Shown here in pieces: positions 44,948 through 54,165 of a DNA stretch of 64,000 bases. Position numbers and translations under genes: made by a program. The stretch's first letter is position 1. Each line of letters starts with the position of its first letter. This DNA comes from JAPPHA01 sp965221575. GTDB taxonomy: Bacteria; Pseudomonadota; Alphaproteobacteria; Rhodobacterales; Rhodobacteraceae. Below the pieces are notes generated by a model. It did not search any database, had not been told where the DNA came from, and worked only from the letters and a program-made list of their open reading frames with translations. The stretch covers positions 83,163 to 147,162 of the forward strand of contig CBDCSM010000002.1 of the NCBI GenBank assembly GCA_965221575.1. Reading direction: 5' to 3'.

Positions 44948-47769
44948 TTGAACTCGCGGGTTTCGGGTTCGTCCAGCCGTTTCTCCTTGCTGGCCTCTTG
45001 TCCCTGCCCATTCTCTGGTGGTTGCTTCGCGCGACACCTCCCGCGCCGATGCGGTCCAGGTTTCCACCGGTTGTCCTCCTGTTGGGACTTCGTGACGAGG
45101 AGACGACGCCCGACCGGACCCCGTGGTGGCTTCTGCTGCTGCGTATGCTTGCACTGGCTGCGGTCATCGTCGGTTTCGCCGGTCCGGTCAAGGATCCGAA
45201 CTCCGAGTTCCGGGGCGACGCGGCCCTCCTGGTTTCGCTTGACGGGAGCTGGGCGAGCGCCGGCGACTGGGAGGACCGGAAACAGAAGGTCGAGGAACTC
45301 CTGCGCCGCGCCCAGGCAAACGCGCGCCCGGTTGCGGTGGTCCAGTGGACGGATGCCCCCCGCGCCCGCGATCCGATCGTTTTCGGGACCGGTCAGGGCG
45401 AGCTTGAACGGGTTCAGGGTCTCGAACCGCAGGCATGGGATCCGCTTTATTCCGAGTGGGCCGACGTTCTGGAAGTCCTTGATGGCGAGTTCGATTCGGT
45501 CTGGCTTTCGGACGGCCTGACGCATGAAGCGGCGGAGAGGGAACGTCTCGTCTCGCTGCTCCGGTCGAAGGGGCGAATGAGCGTGATCACCAGTGGCGAG
45601 GTCACCAAGGTTCTCCGCGACCCGAGAATCGAGAACGGAAAACTGACCGTGACCGTGCTTCGCGAAGAGGGCTCCGGCGGCGATGAACATAGCCTGGTTG
45701 CGGTCGGACCCGGGCCTAGAGGAATCAACCGGGTTCTCGGGCGCGAACAGGCGTTGATGGAAGACGGTGCCGTCTCGCTGGATGTCGCGCTCGACCTGCC
45801 GACGGAGATCAGCAATCGCGTCCAGTACATCTCGCTTGAATCGGCCAAGTCCGCCGGAGAGATCGTGATCATGGACGACGCGGTCCGGCGCCATCGCGTT
45901 GCCCTGATCGGCGGAGCAACCGAGCAGGAAGGGAATCTCCTGCTTTCTCCGCTTCACTACCTGAGGCAGGCATTCGCCCCGACCGCGGAAATCATCGAGT
46001 CGGAACTGGCCGACGCGCTCTCCGTCGATCCCGATGTCCTGGTATTCGCCGACGTTGGCCGGATGACGCCTGAAGAGACGGCAAGGGTCGAAAGATGGGT
46101 TGAAGCCGGCGGACTGTTGCTGCGGTTCGCGGGTCCGCAGCTGGCGGCGCTCGGAAGCGATCCGCAGGAATCCGATCCCTTGCTGCCTGTTCGTCTGCGC
46201 GCCGGCGGCCGCCATGTCGGGGGGGCGCTGTCGTGGGGAGACCCGAAACGCCTCGGCGCATTTCCGAAACAGGGACCATTCGCAGGACTTCCGATTCCGG
46301 ATGACGTGCGCGTCAGGAGGCAGGTCATGGCGCAACCGGGTCCGAACCTGTCGGAACGGACGCTGGCCGAACTCCAGGACGGGACGCCGCTGATCACCGC
46401 GCGTGACCTGGGTCTCGGGCGGGTTATCCTGTTTCACGTCAGTGCCGATTCCGGTTGGTCGAGCCTGCCGCTTTCGGGGCTGTTTGTGGATATGCTTGAC
46501 AGGCTTGCCATCTCGGCACGGCGAAAAGGCACGGCGCCCGAGTTGCTCGTAGGATTGAACTGGACACCGGTGCGCGTCATGGACGCGTTCGGGACGCTTC
46601 GCGACGACGACTCGCTACCCGCGGTTCAGGGCGAACAACTGGCGAGCGCCCGCCCCAGGGGGGGCATGCCGCCGGGAATCTACGAGAGCGGGAATCGCCG
46701 GATCGCCCTGAACGTGATCGGTCCCGATCGGGAACTGGTGACCGCTTCGTGGCCGGCGGATGTCGATGTCAGTTCTCTTTCGGCTGCCGGCGAACGCGAT
46801 CTCAAGCCGTGGTTCCTCGCGGCAGCGCTTCTGCTTCTTGTCGCCGACCTGATCGCCACGCTGTGGCTTACCGGGAGGATCACCGGAACCGTGCGTGCAA
46901 GAGGCGCCCGCCCGTCCGTTGCGGCTTTCTCCGGTGGAGTTGCCGCGCTCGTCACCCTGACCCTGATGGCGGGCACGGTCGGGGCAAAGGCGCAGGAGAC
47001 GAGCGGGGAGAGCGGGTTGCAGCAGTCATACGCCGCGAACAACACGGTTCTTGCGTATGTCCTGACCGGAAACCAGGGGCAGGACGCCGTGTCGGCAGCG
47101 GGGCTTTTGGGTCTGTCGACAGTTCTTTTCCAGCGGACATCCGTTGAACCGGTTGAGCCGGTTGGCATAGATCCGGCGGTTGACGACCTGAGTGTCTATC
47201 CCTTCCTCTACTGGCCTGTCGTCGCTGACCAGCCGCTGCCGGGGGATGATGCTGTCCGCAGGTTGAACACGTTCTTGCGTACCGGAGGCGTTGTCCTGTT
47301 CGATACGCTTGACGGGGACCTGGGTTCATATGGAGGTGAAAGCCCGAACACCCTGCGTTTCCGGCAGATCGTCGAAGGGCTGAGTGTTCCCCCGCTGGAG
47401 CCCGTTCCCCCGGATCACGTCCTGACGCGTTCGTTCTACTTGATCCAGGACTTCCCGGGCCGTCATCGGGGCACCGACCTCTGGGTGGAGGCGGCGCCGG
47501 ACGAGGCGGAGCAATTGGCCGGAGTCCCGTTCAGGCACCTGAATGACGGGGTCACTCCGGTAGTGATCGGCAGCAACGACTGGGCGTCGGCCTGGGCCAT
47601 CGATGACGACGGAAGGTTCCTCCTGCCCGTCGGACACGGCGCCAGCGGAACGCGCCAGCGGGAACGTGCCTTCCGGTTTGGCATCAACCTGATCATGTAT
47701 GTCCTTACCGGCAACTACAAGTCCGACCAGGTTCACGTCCCCGCGCTCCTGGAACGCCTCGGTCAATAG
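44944..47769 (+). CDS. BatA-like membrane protein with DUF4159 domain
   Basis: This 941-residue protein begins with the BatA opening FVQPFLLAGLLSLPILWWLL, a second helix (LLLLRMLALAAVIVGFAGPV) and a VWA-like region. A third helix (FLAAALLLLVADLIATLWL) lies near residue 630. The C-terminal ~200 residues are DUF4159 with AYVLTGNQGQDAVSAAGLLG, FPGRHRGTDLWVE and RFGINLIMYVLTGNYKSDQV. The TTG at 44944 overlaps DUF58; an upstream TTG at 44914 is less likely. Confidence 0.9.
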   Translation: MIELAGFGFVQPFLLAGLLSLPILWWLLRATPPAPMRSRFPPVVLLLGLRDEETTPDRTPWWLLLLRMLALAAVIVGFAGPVKDPNSEFRGDAALLVSLDGSWASAGDWEDRKQKVEELLRRAQANARPVAVVQWTDAPRARDPIVFGTGQGELERVQGLEPQAWDPLYSEWADVLEVLDGEFDSVWLSDGLTHEAAERERLVSLLRSKGRMSVITSGEVTKVLRDPRIENGKLTVTVLREEGSGGDEHSLVAVGPGPRGINRVLGREQALMEDGAVSLDVALDLPTEISNRVQYISLESAKSAGEIVIMDDAVRRHRVALIGGATEQEGNLLLSPLHYLRQAFAPTAEIIESELADALSVDPDVLVFADVGRMTPEETARVERWVEAGGLLLRFAGPQLAALGSDPQESDPLLPVRLRAGGRHVGGALSWGDPKRLGAFPKQGPFAGLPIPDDVRVRRQVMAQPGPNLSERTLAELQDGTPLITARDLGLGRVILFHVSADSGWSSLPLSGLFVDMLDRLAISARRKGTAPELLVGLNWTPVRVMDAFGTLRDDDSLPAVQGEQLASARPRGGMPPGIYESGNRRIALNVIGPDRELVTASWPADVDVSSLSAAGERDLKPWFLAAALLLLVADLIATLWLTGRITGTVRARGARPSVAAFSGGVAALVTLTLMAGTVGAKAQETSGESGLQQSYAANNTVLAYVLTGNQGQDAVSAAGLLGLSTVLFQRTSVEPVEPVGIDPAVDDLSVYPFLYWPVVADQPLPGDDAVRRLNTFLRTGGVVLFDTLDGDLGSYGGESPNTLRFRQIVEGLSVPPLEPVPPDHVLTRSFYLIQDFPGRHRGTDLWVEAAPDEAEQLAGVPFRHLNDGVTPVVIGSNDWASAWAIDDDGRFLLPVGHGASGTRQRERAFRFGINLIMYVLTGNYKSDQVHVPALLERLGQ

Positions 47770-47781
47770 AGGCCAGACCCA

Positions 47782-49881
47782 GTGGAGGCTGAACTCTCAC
47801 TTTCGCCGCTGTTGCCGGTTTCGATCGCCGCGATCGTCGCCGTATTGGCAGCGGCGGCGGCGGCAATCGCGCTCTGGCGCGGACTGTCCGGATGGTGGCT
47901 CCGGGCGCTGGCGGCGGGAGTCCTTGTCGTCGCCCTGCTGGAACCCGTCCTGCGGCAGGAAGAACACGAGGACCTTTCGGACGTCGTTTTCCTGGTTCAC
48001 GATCAAACCGAGAGCCAGTCGATCGCCGATCGTCCGCAACAGTCCGCGGTTGCGCTTGCGGAATTGTCGGAAGAGCTCTCGGCGATGGAATCGGACGGTG
48101 TCGAGACCGTGAGGGTCGATGTCCGGAACAATCCCGGAGACAGCGACAGCGGCTCGATGGTTCTCTCTGCCCTTGCCGCCGCGGCTGCTGACGTGGCGCC
48201 GGATCGAATCGCTGGAGCCATTATCGTCTCGGACGGGCAGGTCCATGACGGGGGCGTTCTCGATGACTTCCCGGCGCCCGTTCACCTGGTCCTGTCGGGG
48301 AAAGCCGATGAGTGGGACAGGCGGGTCGTGGTCCGAAGGGCGCCGTCGTTCGCCATCGTTGACGAGGAATTCCGGCTGGCCTTCCGCATCGAGGACAAGG
48401 GCGCCGTCCCGGCGGGAATCTCGGGCGCGGCAGAAGTCACGGTTTCGATCAACGGTGGAGACAGCAGGAGGGCCCGCGTTCCCGTCGGCCAGGAGGTGGA
48501 ACTCTCGGTAACGCTCTCGCGCGGCGGGCTCAATCACTTGCAGGTCGAGGTGACGCCGGTGACCGGGGAGTTGACCGAGCGGAACAATGTTTCCGTCATC
48601 TCCGTAAACGGGGTTCGTGATCGGTTGCGGGTCTTGCTGGTCTCGGGACTCCCGTATGCGGGTGAACGGTCCTGGAGAAACCTGCTGAAATCCGATGGTT
48701 CAGTCGATCTCGTGCATTTCACCATTCTTCGCCCGCCGACAAAGACGGACAGTGTTCCCGTTCAGGAACTCGCCCTGATCGAGTTTCCGGTGCGCGAATT
48801 GTTCCTGAACAAGATCGATGAATTCGACCTGATCATATTCGACCGTTACGAGATTCGCGGAATCCTGCCCGGAATCTACCTGGCGAACGTCGTCGAATAT
48901 GTTCGGAGCGGTGGAGCTTTGCTCGTCGCCGCCGGGCCGGCCATGGCGGGGCCCGGGGGTCTCTACCGAACCGCCCTGTCGGAGGTCCTGCCCGCGCGCC
49001 CGACCGGAAAACTCGTTCAACGTGCCTTTTTGCCTGAAGTCACCGATCTCGGCAGCATACATCCGGTGACCGAGGACCTGGCAAGTGTTCCCGCGCCCGG
49101 GCTTGACGGTCCCGACGACCCCGGCGAAGGACAGGCGTGGGGCAGCTGGTACCGCCTGGTGGAAGCGGTCGCCGAACATGGCCAGACCATCATGAATGGT
49201 CCGGACGGGCGTCCCTTGCTGATTCTCGACCGGTTCGGCGAGGGTCGAATTGCCATGCTTCTTTCCGACCAGGCCTGGCTGTGGACACGCGGCCACGACG
49301 GAGGCGGACCGCAGCTCGAGTTGCTGCGCCGACTCGCGCATTGGGCGATGAAGGAACCCGAACTGGAAGAGGAACGGCTCGAAGCGGAATCTTCGGGAAA
49401 CGGACTCGTCGTGACGCGGCGGACCATGACGGACCGGGTTCCCCGGCTTTCGATGACGACCCCGGGGGGCGAACGGCTCGAAAGTGACATGGAGCCGGTT
49501 TCGCGGGGGCGGTGGCGGGCGGGAATCGAAGGACTTGAAAGCGGCGTGCACGTCCTGAGAGAAGGCGACCTGGTGCGGGTCGCCGTCGTCGGGTCTCCGG
49601 CGCCACGCGAGTTCGAAAACCCGCTGGCGACATCGGCCCTGTTGTCCGGTCTCGTGGAGTCGACTGGGGGCGCCGTCGTTCGCCTCGACCGGGACAGGAT
49701 CCCCGACATCCGGCACGTACGCGAGGGGAGGGTCGCGGCGGGACGTGACTGGGTCGGCGTCGTACGCCGGGATGCGGTCCTGGTCACCGATGTTCGCCAG
49801 CAACCGCTGTTTCCATCCTGGATTCTCCTGCTCGCCGCCCTGGCCACATGCGTTGCTGCATGGAGGCTTGAGGGTCGCTGA
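47782..49881 (+). CDS. large membrane-anchored protein of the MoxR operon (glutamine amidotransferase-like / VWA-like)
   Basis: The product (699 aa) has two N-terminal helices (LLPVSIAAIVAVLAAAAAAI and WWLRALAAGVLVVALLEPVL), a DUF4350/GATase-like middle (RVLLVSGLPYAGERSWRNLL) and a final helix before the C-terminus. It is the usual fourth gene of this alphaproteobacterial operon and likely sits in the cytoplasmic membrane with a periplasmic body. The GTG at 47782 follows 12 bases after the DUF4159 stop. Precise activity unknown. Confidence 0.82.
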   Translation: MEAELSLSPLLPVSIAAIVAVLAAAAAAIALWRGLSGWWLRALAAGVLVVALLEPVLRQEEHEDLSDVVFLVHDQTESQSIADRPQQSAVALAELSEELSAMESDGVETVRVDVRNNPGDSDSGSMVLSALAAAAADVAPDRIAGAIIVSDGQVHDGGVLDDFPAPVHLVLSGKADEWDRRVVVRRAPSFAIVDEEFRLAFRIEDKGAVPAGISGAAEVTVSINGGDSRRARVPVGQEVELSVTLSRGGLNHLQVEVTPVTGELTERNNVSVISVNGVRDRLRVLLVSGLPYAGERSWRNLLKSDGSVDLVHFTILRPPTKTDSVPVQELALIEFPVRELFLNKIDEFDLIIFDRYEIRGILPGIYLANVVEYVRSGGALLVAAGPAMAGPGGLYRTALSEVLPARPTGKLVQRAFLPEVTDLGSIHPVTEDLASVPAPGLDGPDDPGEGQAWGSWYRLVEAVAEHGQTIMNGPDGRPLLILDRFGEGRIAMLLSDQAWLWTRGHDGGGPQLELLRRLAHWAMKEPELEEERLEAESSGNGLVVTRRTMTDRVPRLSMTTPGGERLESDMEPVSRGRWRAGIEGLESGVHVLREGDLVRVAVVGSPAPREFENPLATSALLSGLVESTGGAVVRLDRDRIPDIRHVREGRVAAGRDWVGVVRRDAVLVTDVRQQPLFPSWILLLAALATCVAAWRLEGR

Positions 49882-50138
49882 CAGGTCGATGGCGTCGCGT
49901 TCCGAATGGACGCGGTTATGCACCTGTCATAGATGAAGTTAAACTTTATTTGGTTTTGCCGGACATGCCATTGCCAATGGATTTCCTACAGCCTGCCAAG
50001 CCCTTGACCGCATCGCCTAGACAACTGAAAATATTCCCCTTCTACACCTGTCCCATTCTGACCTTCCATGGTCAACTCGGACTGGCGCATCAATGCCCCA
50101 GCAAGTAGAAACAGCTACATGGGTCTAGGAATTCCCAC
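49882..50138. other. left flank of the three-gene cassette
   Basis: About 257 bases in which the composition drops from GC-rich to AT-richer. No terminator or gene is visible. It probably contains the cassette promoter, not identified. Confidence 0.45.
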
Positions 50139-50834
50139 ATGGTAAACCAGCCAGAAATATCAGCTTGTTCCATAGTCTTACTGGGACAGTTCAATCCCGC
50201 AATATTCCATCCCGCATGGCTTGAAGCCAGGGGGATTGAGCCAGAAGTCGGTTCGTCTGATGGCGATTTGCTTTCTCACCGTGATATAGCGAGTTTTTCA
50301 ATTGATACTCGCTCTTATCTTGTGCGGGCGGATCGATTTCAGATTGAAACTCTCACGGCCCCCTGGGTGACGATCCTGGATATCACCACCAAGATTTTTG
50401 GAGAACATCTGCTACATACCCCGATCACAGGATTTGGCGTCAACCGTACGGTTCACTTTAGGTTGCCTAGTATGTCTTCGCGGACCCAGCTCGGCAGAAT
50501 GCTGGCACCCATTGAGCCTTGGGGTGAATATGGCCAAGGAATGGATACGGATGACGCAGACTTAACGGGCGGACTTCAGAGTTTATTGATGCGACGGAAG
50601 TCTTTTGTGGACGGATTCCCTATGGAAACTAATGTCAAGATCGAACCTTCTGCTCAAATCTCTGACAATACAGGGGTTTACATGCATGTAAATGGTCATC
50701 ATTTACTAACCGATTTGCCTGCTGGCCATGGAAGTGAGCAAGCAATGACCTTGCTGACGGAGCGATTCGAACAAGCCACGGAAGAGGCCCAGAGTATCAT
50801 TGAAGCTATGATGAAAAAGGGGACAGAACAGTGA
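50139..50834 (+). CDS. conserved hypothetical, first gene of an MBL-fold cassette
   Basis: A 231-residue soluble protein I cannot assign to a named family. It opens ISACSIVLLGQFNPAIFHPAW, with a middle VRADRFQIETLTAPWVTILD and TPITGFGVNRTVHFRLP, then IEPSAQISDNTGVYMHVNGH. The alternating hydrophobic pattern suggests mostly beta structure with a helical tail. It superficially recalls TIGR04255-type proteins. Its stop overlaps the next start (GTGA). GC content is visibly lower than in the flanking operons, a sign of transfer. No signal peptide or membrane segment. Confidence 0.8.
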   Translation: MVNQPEISACSIVLLGQFNPAIFHPAWLEARGIEPEVGSSDGDLLSHRDIASFSIDTRSYLVRADRFQIETLTAPWVTILDITTKIFGEHLLHTPITGFGVNRTVHFRLPSMSSRTQLGRMLAPIEPWGEYGQGMDTDDADLTGGLQSLLMRRKSFVDGFPMETNVKIEPSAQISDNTGVYMHVNGHHLLTDLPAGHGSEQAMTLLTERFEQATEEAQSIIEAMMKKGTEQ

Positions 50835-51475
50835 GTGCTTTTGCCCTTAGCCGGGACTTTGCCGACCAGCAAGAAAGGGGAGTTCATTCCCATGAAGTAC
50901 AGGTGCCGGATGATTATGTTGTAAGGAAAGCGAGTCGTAACGTCCTTGATGCTCTCACCTCCGAGGCTCAGCCTTGGAGCATTCCTGATGCTGTAAGCAG
51001 CTCTGCTCGGACTCTCTCTAACTTGTTTGCCGAGGATGCCAGCCAGACGGTTCACCAAATTGACGCCGAAAAAGTTGTGCCTCCGGTTGACAGTCGGGTT
51101 TTGGACAAAACAATGGCCAGGCGAGGACGAACATTGGACCCTACAGCGGAGTGGGAAGGTTATGTCGAGAGCATAACGGAAGATGAGTTTTCGGTGAGAA
51201 TGGTGAATGTCCGCTCAAAGTCTCCTCTACCGGCCGATCAAGCTACATTTAACAAGAATGACGTTAGCGAATACGACCGGCAGTTGCTTAAGGAGGGTGC
51301 AATTGTTCGCTGGGTCATCGGGCGAGAGCGATTGCCTACGGGTCAAGTGCGTAATGTGTCGGAACTGTACTTCCGCAGACTCCCCGCCCATTCAAATAAA
51401 GACTACGAAAGGGCGTCCAGAAAGGCCGAGACTCTTCTAAAGGCGATCATTTGGGAAGATGAAGCCAAAGTCTGA
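50831..51475 (+). CDS. conserved hypothetical, second gene of the cassette
   Basis: This 214-residue protein has an acidic, probably flexible N-terminal half and a beta-rich C-terminal domain from ~residue 113: AEWEGYVESITEDEFSVRMV, LKEGAIVRWVIGRERLPTGQ and SELYFRRLPAHSNKDY, then a short helix. The pattern resembles a small barrel or adaptor domain. No catalytic motif is visible. It starts with GTG overlapping the first gene and overlaps the third by 17 bases, so the three are co-translated. Confidence 0.78.
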   Translation: MSAFALSRDFADQQERGVHSHEVQVPDDYVVRKASRNVLDALTSEAQPWSIPDAVSSSARTLSNLFAEDASQTVHQIDAEKVVPPVDSRVLDKTMARRGRTLDPTAEWEGYVESITEDEFSVRMVNVRSKSPLPADQATFNKNDVSEYDRQLLKEGAIVRWVIGRERLPTGQVRNVSELYFRRLPAHSNKDYERASRKAETLLKAIIWEDEAKV

Positions 51476-52547
51476 CGAGATAGAGGTTACAGTATTCGGT
51501 CCGGGCTATGGAGAATGTATCGTTATTCATATTGGTTCTGGCAAATGGGCGATAATTGACTCATGCTTGGATGATGCGCTTGAGCCGGCCTCACTGTCTT
51601 ATTTGCGGGGCTTGGGCGTTGCAGTCGAAACGGATGTGATTTCTGTCAGCGCAAGCCATTGGCATGATGATCATGTGAAGGGACTAGCGAAAACAATTGA
51701 CACCTGCAAAGCTGCAAGGCTCTCCCTCGGGTCTGCCATACGGTCGACGGAGTTCGTTGCTTTCCTCTACACTCACGAGAGTCAACCGGTACGGAAACTT
51801 GATAAAGGAGGAACAGAACTACTTCGCTGTTTGGAATTGTTGGCACAGTCAGGACGTACAATAAAGCCGCTTCACGAAGACACATTGATCTTTGATTTCG
51901 AGCAAGGCACTCTGGCGCACCATTTGCGGGTGGAAATGCGGGCACTTTCTCCCACGGGAAAGCAGTTTGAAGAGTTCATCGGACAACGCATTATTAAATT
52001 TCCAGAAATTAGCAAAGGACAACCCAAGGGCAGGATCTCGGAACCCTCACGCAACGATCTTTCGGTAGTGATGCTTTTGATTATCGGAGAACAAGCGGTT
52101 TTGTTGGGAGCCGACCTGAAGCAGGTGACCGATCCGCAAAAGGGCTGGAACGCCGTTGTGCGCAGCCGACGTGGTAGACGCCCGCGTCCCCATGTGTTCA
52201 AAATTCCGCATCATGGTTCACACGACGCACATAGTGAGGAAGTCTTGGAGGAATTGGTGGATCGACCGTCATGGTCGGTAGTTACACCGTGGATACGAGG
52301 AGGACACAAACTCCCTCGGGATTCTGATGTGGTGCGACTGAAAAATTTTTCGGACAAGTGTTACATCACCAGCACCATGGTGCCGTCACCAAAGGGACGA
52401 TACGATCGAGACGTGATTAAGCTCATTAAGGCAACAGGGCCAAAATTCGCTTCCTCAATTTATTCTGGAGGACGTGTGACCATGCGATGGATTGCCGGCC
52501 GTGCGTCACCGGACGTTGAGCTGTTGGGTGGAGCTAAAGCCCTATGA
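51459..52547 (+). CDS. metallo-beta-lactamase-fold hydrolase, ComEC-like
   Basis: A 362-residue soluble protein with the metal motif SASHWHDDHVKGL (HxHxDH), the strand NDLSVVMLLIIGEQAVLLGA carrying the Asp-containing GADL, and KIPHHGSHDAHS giving a further His ligand. These match the ComEC/Rec2-type MBL fold (nuclease or phosphodiesterase branch) without any membrane channel part. The start ATG overlaps the second gene. Substrate is unknown; nucleic acid or a cyclic nucleotide is plausible. Confidence 0.85.
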   Translation: MKPKSDEIEVTVFGPGYGECIVIHIGSGKWAIIDSCLDDALEPASLSYLRGLGVAVETDVISVSASHWHDDHVKGLAKTIDTCKAARLSLGSAIRSTEFVAFLYTHESQPVRKLDKGGTELLRCLELLAQSGRTIKPLHEDTLIFDFEQGTLAHHLRVEMRALSPTGKQFEEFIGQRIIKFPEISKGQPKGRISEPSRNDLSVVMLLIIGEQAVLLGADLKQVTDPQKGWNAVVRSRRGRRPRPHVFKIPHHGSHDAHSEEVLEELVDRPSWSVVTPWIRGGHKLPRDSDVVRLKNFSDKCYITSTMVPSPKGRYDRDVIKLIKATGPKFASSIYSGGRVTMRWIAGRASPDVELLGGAKAL

Positions 52548-52725
52548 GTCGGGCAAATCGATGATCTCCGGTGTATTTAAGCTTGAATTCCTTACATGCA
52601 ACCGAGCACTCCCTTTGCTCGGCGTGTATTCCTGAGTACAGAATTGCCATGGTCATCACGCTCGCTTTGGTCCATTCGCGTTGTCAGCCGCTGGTGAACA
52701 TCCAGGCGCCTGAAGTGACGGAGAC
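52548..52725. other. right flank of the three-gene cassette
   Basis: About 180 bases in which composition returns to GC-rich. GGAG at ~52719 serves glcD. No terminator seen. Confidence 0.4.
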
Positions 52726-52731
52726 GTGACG

Positions 52732-54165
52732 ATGGATATGCCGGTCCCGAGTGCTGCTGTCCTGGCGAAAAGGAGCCTGGTCATCGCGCGATTGAAGGAG
52801 GCCTTGCCGTACGAGTCCGTGATCGACGGCGAAAACGAACTCAGGGCCTACGAATGCGACGGCCTGACAGCCTACCGGTGCCCGCCGCTTGCCGCTGTTC
52901 TTCCCTCGTCGACGGAAGAGGTCGTCTCCGTACTGAAGGTCTGCTCGGAGATGGGTGTGCCGGTCGTGCCGCGAGGATCCGGGACTTCGCTTGCAGGAGG
53001 GTCTCTCCCAACCGCGGACAGTGTTGTCCTCGGAGTGTCGAAGATGAACTCGGTACTCGAGATCGACTACGAGAACCGATTCATCCGGGTCCAGTCCGGG
53101 ATCACGAATCTCGGCGTCACCGACGCCGTGGAGGCGAACGGGTTTTTCTATGCGCCGGATCCTTCGAGCCAGCTCGCATGCGCCATTGGCGGAAACATCG
53201 GGATGAATGCCGGCGGCGCCCATTGCCTCAAGTACGGCGTCACGACGAACAACCTGCTGGGCGTCCGGATGGTGACGATGGATGGTGAAGTCGTCGACAT
53301 CGGAGGGGCTAACCTGGATGCGCCCGGACTCGATTATCTCGGAGTCATCTGCGGCTCGGAAGGCCAGTTGGGTGTCGTTACGGAAGCGACACTCCGGATC
53401 CTGAGAAAACCGGAAGGCGCTCGCCCGGTGCTGGTTGGATTTGACAGCAGCGAAACCGCCGGCGCCTGCGTGGCGGACGTAATCCGGTCCGGGGTACTCC
53501 CGGTCGCGATCGAGTTCATGGATCGGCCCTGCATTCGGGCCTGCGAGGCCTTTGCCGGCGCGGGATATCCGGACGTCGAGGCTCTGCTGATCATCGAAGT
53601 CGAAGGCTCGGACGAGGAAATCACCGAGCAGCTTTCGAGGATCATCGACATCGCCCGCAAACACGAACCGGTCGAGCTTCGCGAGAGTCGCAGCGGGGCG
53701 GAATCGGCAAGGATCTGGGCGGGGCGCAAGTCCGCATTCGGTGCGATGGGCCAGATCGCCGACTACATGTGCCTGGACGGAACGATTCCGGTATCCGAGC
53801 TGGCCAACGTGCTGAAACGGATTGGCGAGCTCTCGAGGAAGTACGGCCTCGAAGTTGCAAACGTGTTTCACGCGGGCGACGGGAACCTGCATCCGTTGAT
53901 CCTGTTCGATGCGAACGCGCCCGGGCAGATTGAACTCACGGAAGCGCTCGGGGCTGAAATCCTCCGCCTGTGCGTCCGGTCCGGGGGATGCCTGACCGGA
54001 GAGCACGGCGTCGGGGTCGAAAAACGCGACCTGATGCCGGACCAGTTCACCGAGGATGACCTCGAGGCGCAGGTTCGCGTGAAGGATGTCTTCGACCCGA
54101 ACTGGCTGCTGAATCCGGCGAAGGTATTCCCGCTGGCAGTATCGGAGAAAAGACTGGCGTCGTGA
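52732..54165 (+). CDS. glcD: glycolate oxidase subunit GlcD (FAD-linked)
   Basis: The FAD_binding_4 domain has VVPRGSGTSLAGGSLP, ACAIGGNIGMNAGGAHCLKYG and LDYLGVICGSEGQLGVVTEA. The C-terminal FAD-oxidase domain includes NVFHAGDGNLHPLILFD and GGCLTGEHGVGVEKRD. GlcD oxidises glycolate to glyoxylate. I use the ATG at 52732 (MDMPVPSAAV); a GTG at 52726 is possible. It overlaps glcE by four bases. Confidence 0.94.
   Translation: MDMPVPSAAVLAKRSLVIARLKEALPYESVIDGENELRAYECDGLTAYRCPPLAAVLPSSTEEVVSVLKVCSEMGVPVVPRGSGTSLAGGSLPTADSVVLGVSKMNSVLEIDYENRFIRVQSGITNLGVTDAVEANGFFYAPDPSSQLACAIGGNIGMNAGGAHCLKYGVTTNNLLGVRMVTMDGEVVDIGGANLDAPGLDYLGVICGSEGQLGVVTEATLRILRKPEGARPVLVGFDSSETAGACVADVIRSGVLPVAIEFMDRPCIRACEAFAGAGYPDVEALLIIEVEGSDEEITEQLSRIIDIARKHEPVELRESRSGAESARIWAGRKSAFGAMGQIADYMCLDGTIPVSELANVLKRIGELSRKYGLEVANVFHAGDGNLHPLILFDANAPGQIELTEALGAEILRLCVRSGGCLTGEHGVGVEKRDLMPDQFTEDDLEAQVRVKDVFDPNWLLNPAKVFPLAVSEKRLAS

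Noticed and set aside
44920..46437. 505-codon minus-strand frame opposite the DUF4159 gene
   Set aside because: Antisense shadow of a well-supported gene, without a start signal or domain.
52684..54006. 440-codon minus-strand frame opposite glcD
   Set aside because: Antisense shadow of glcD, no recognisable motifs.
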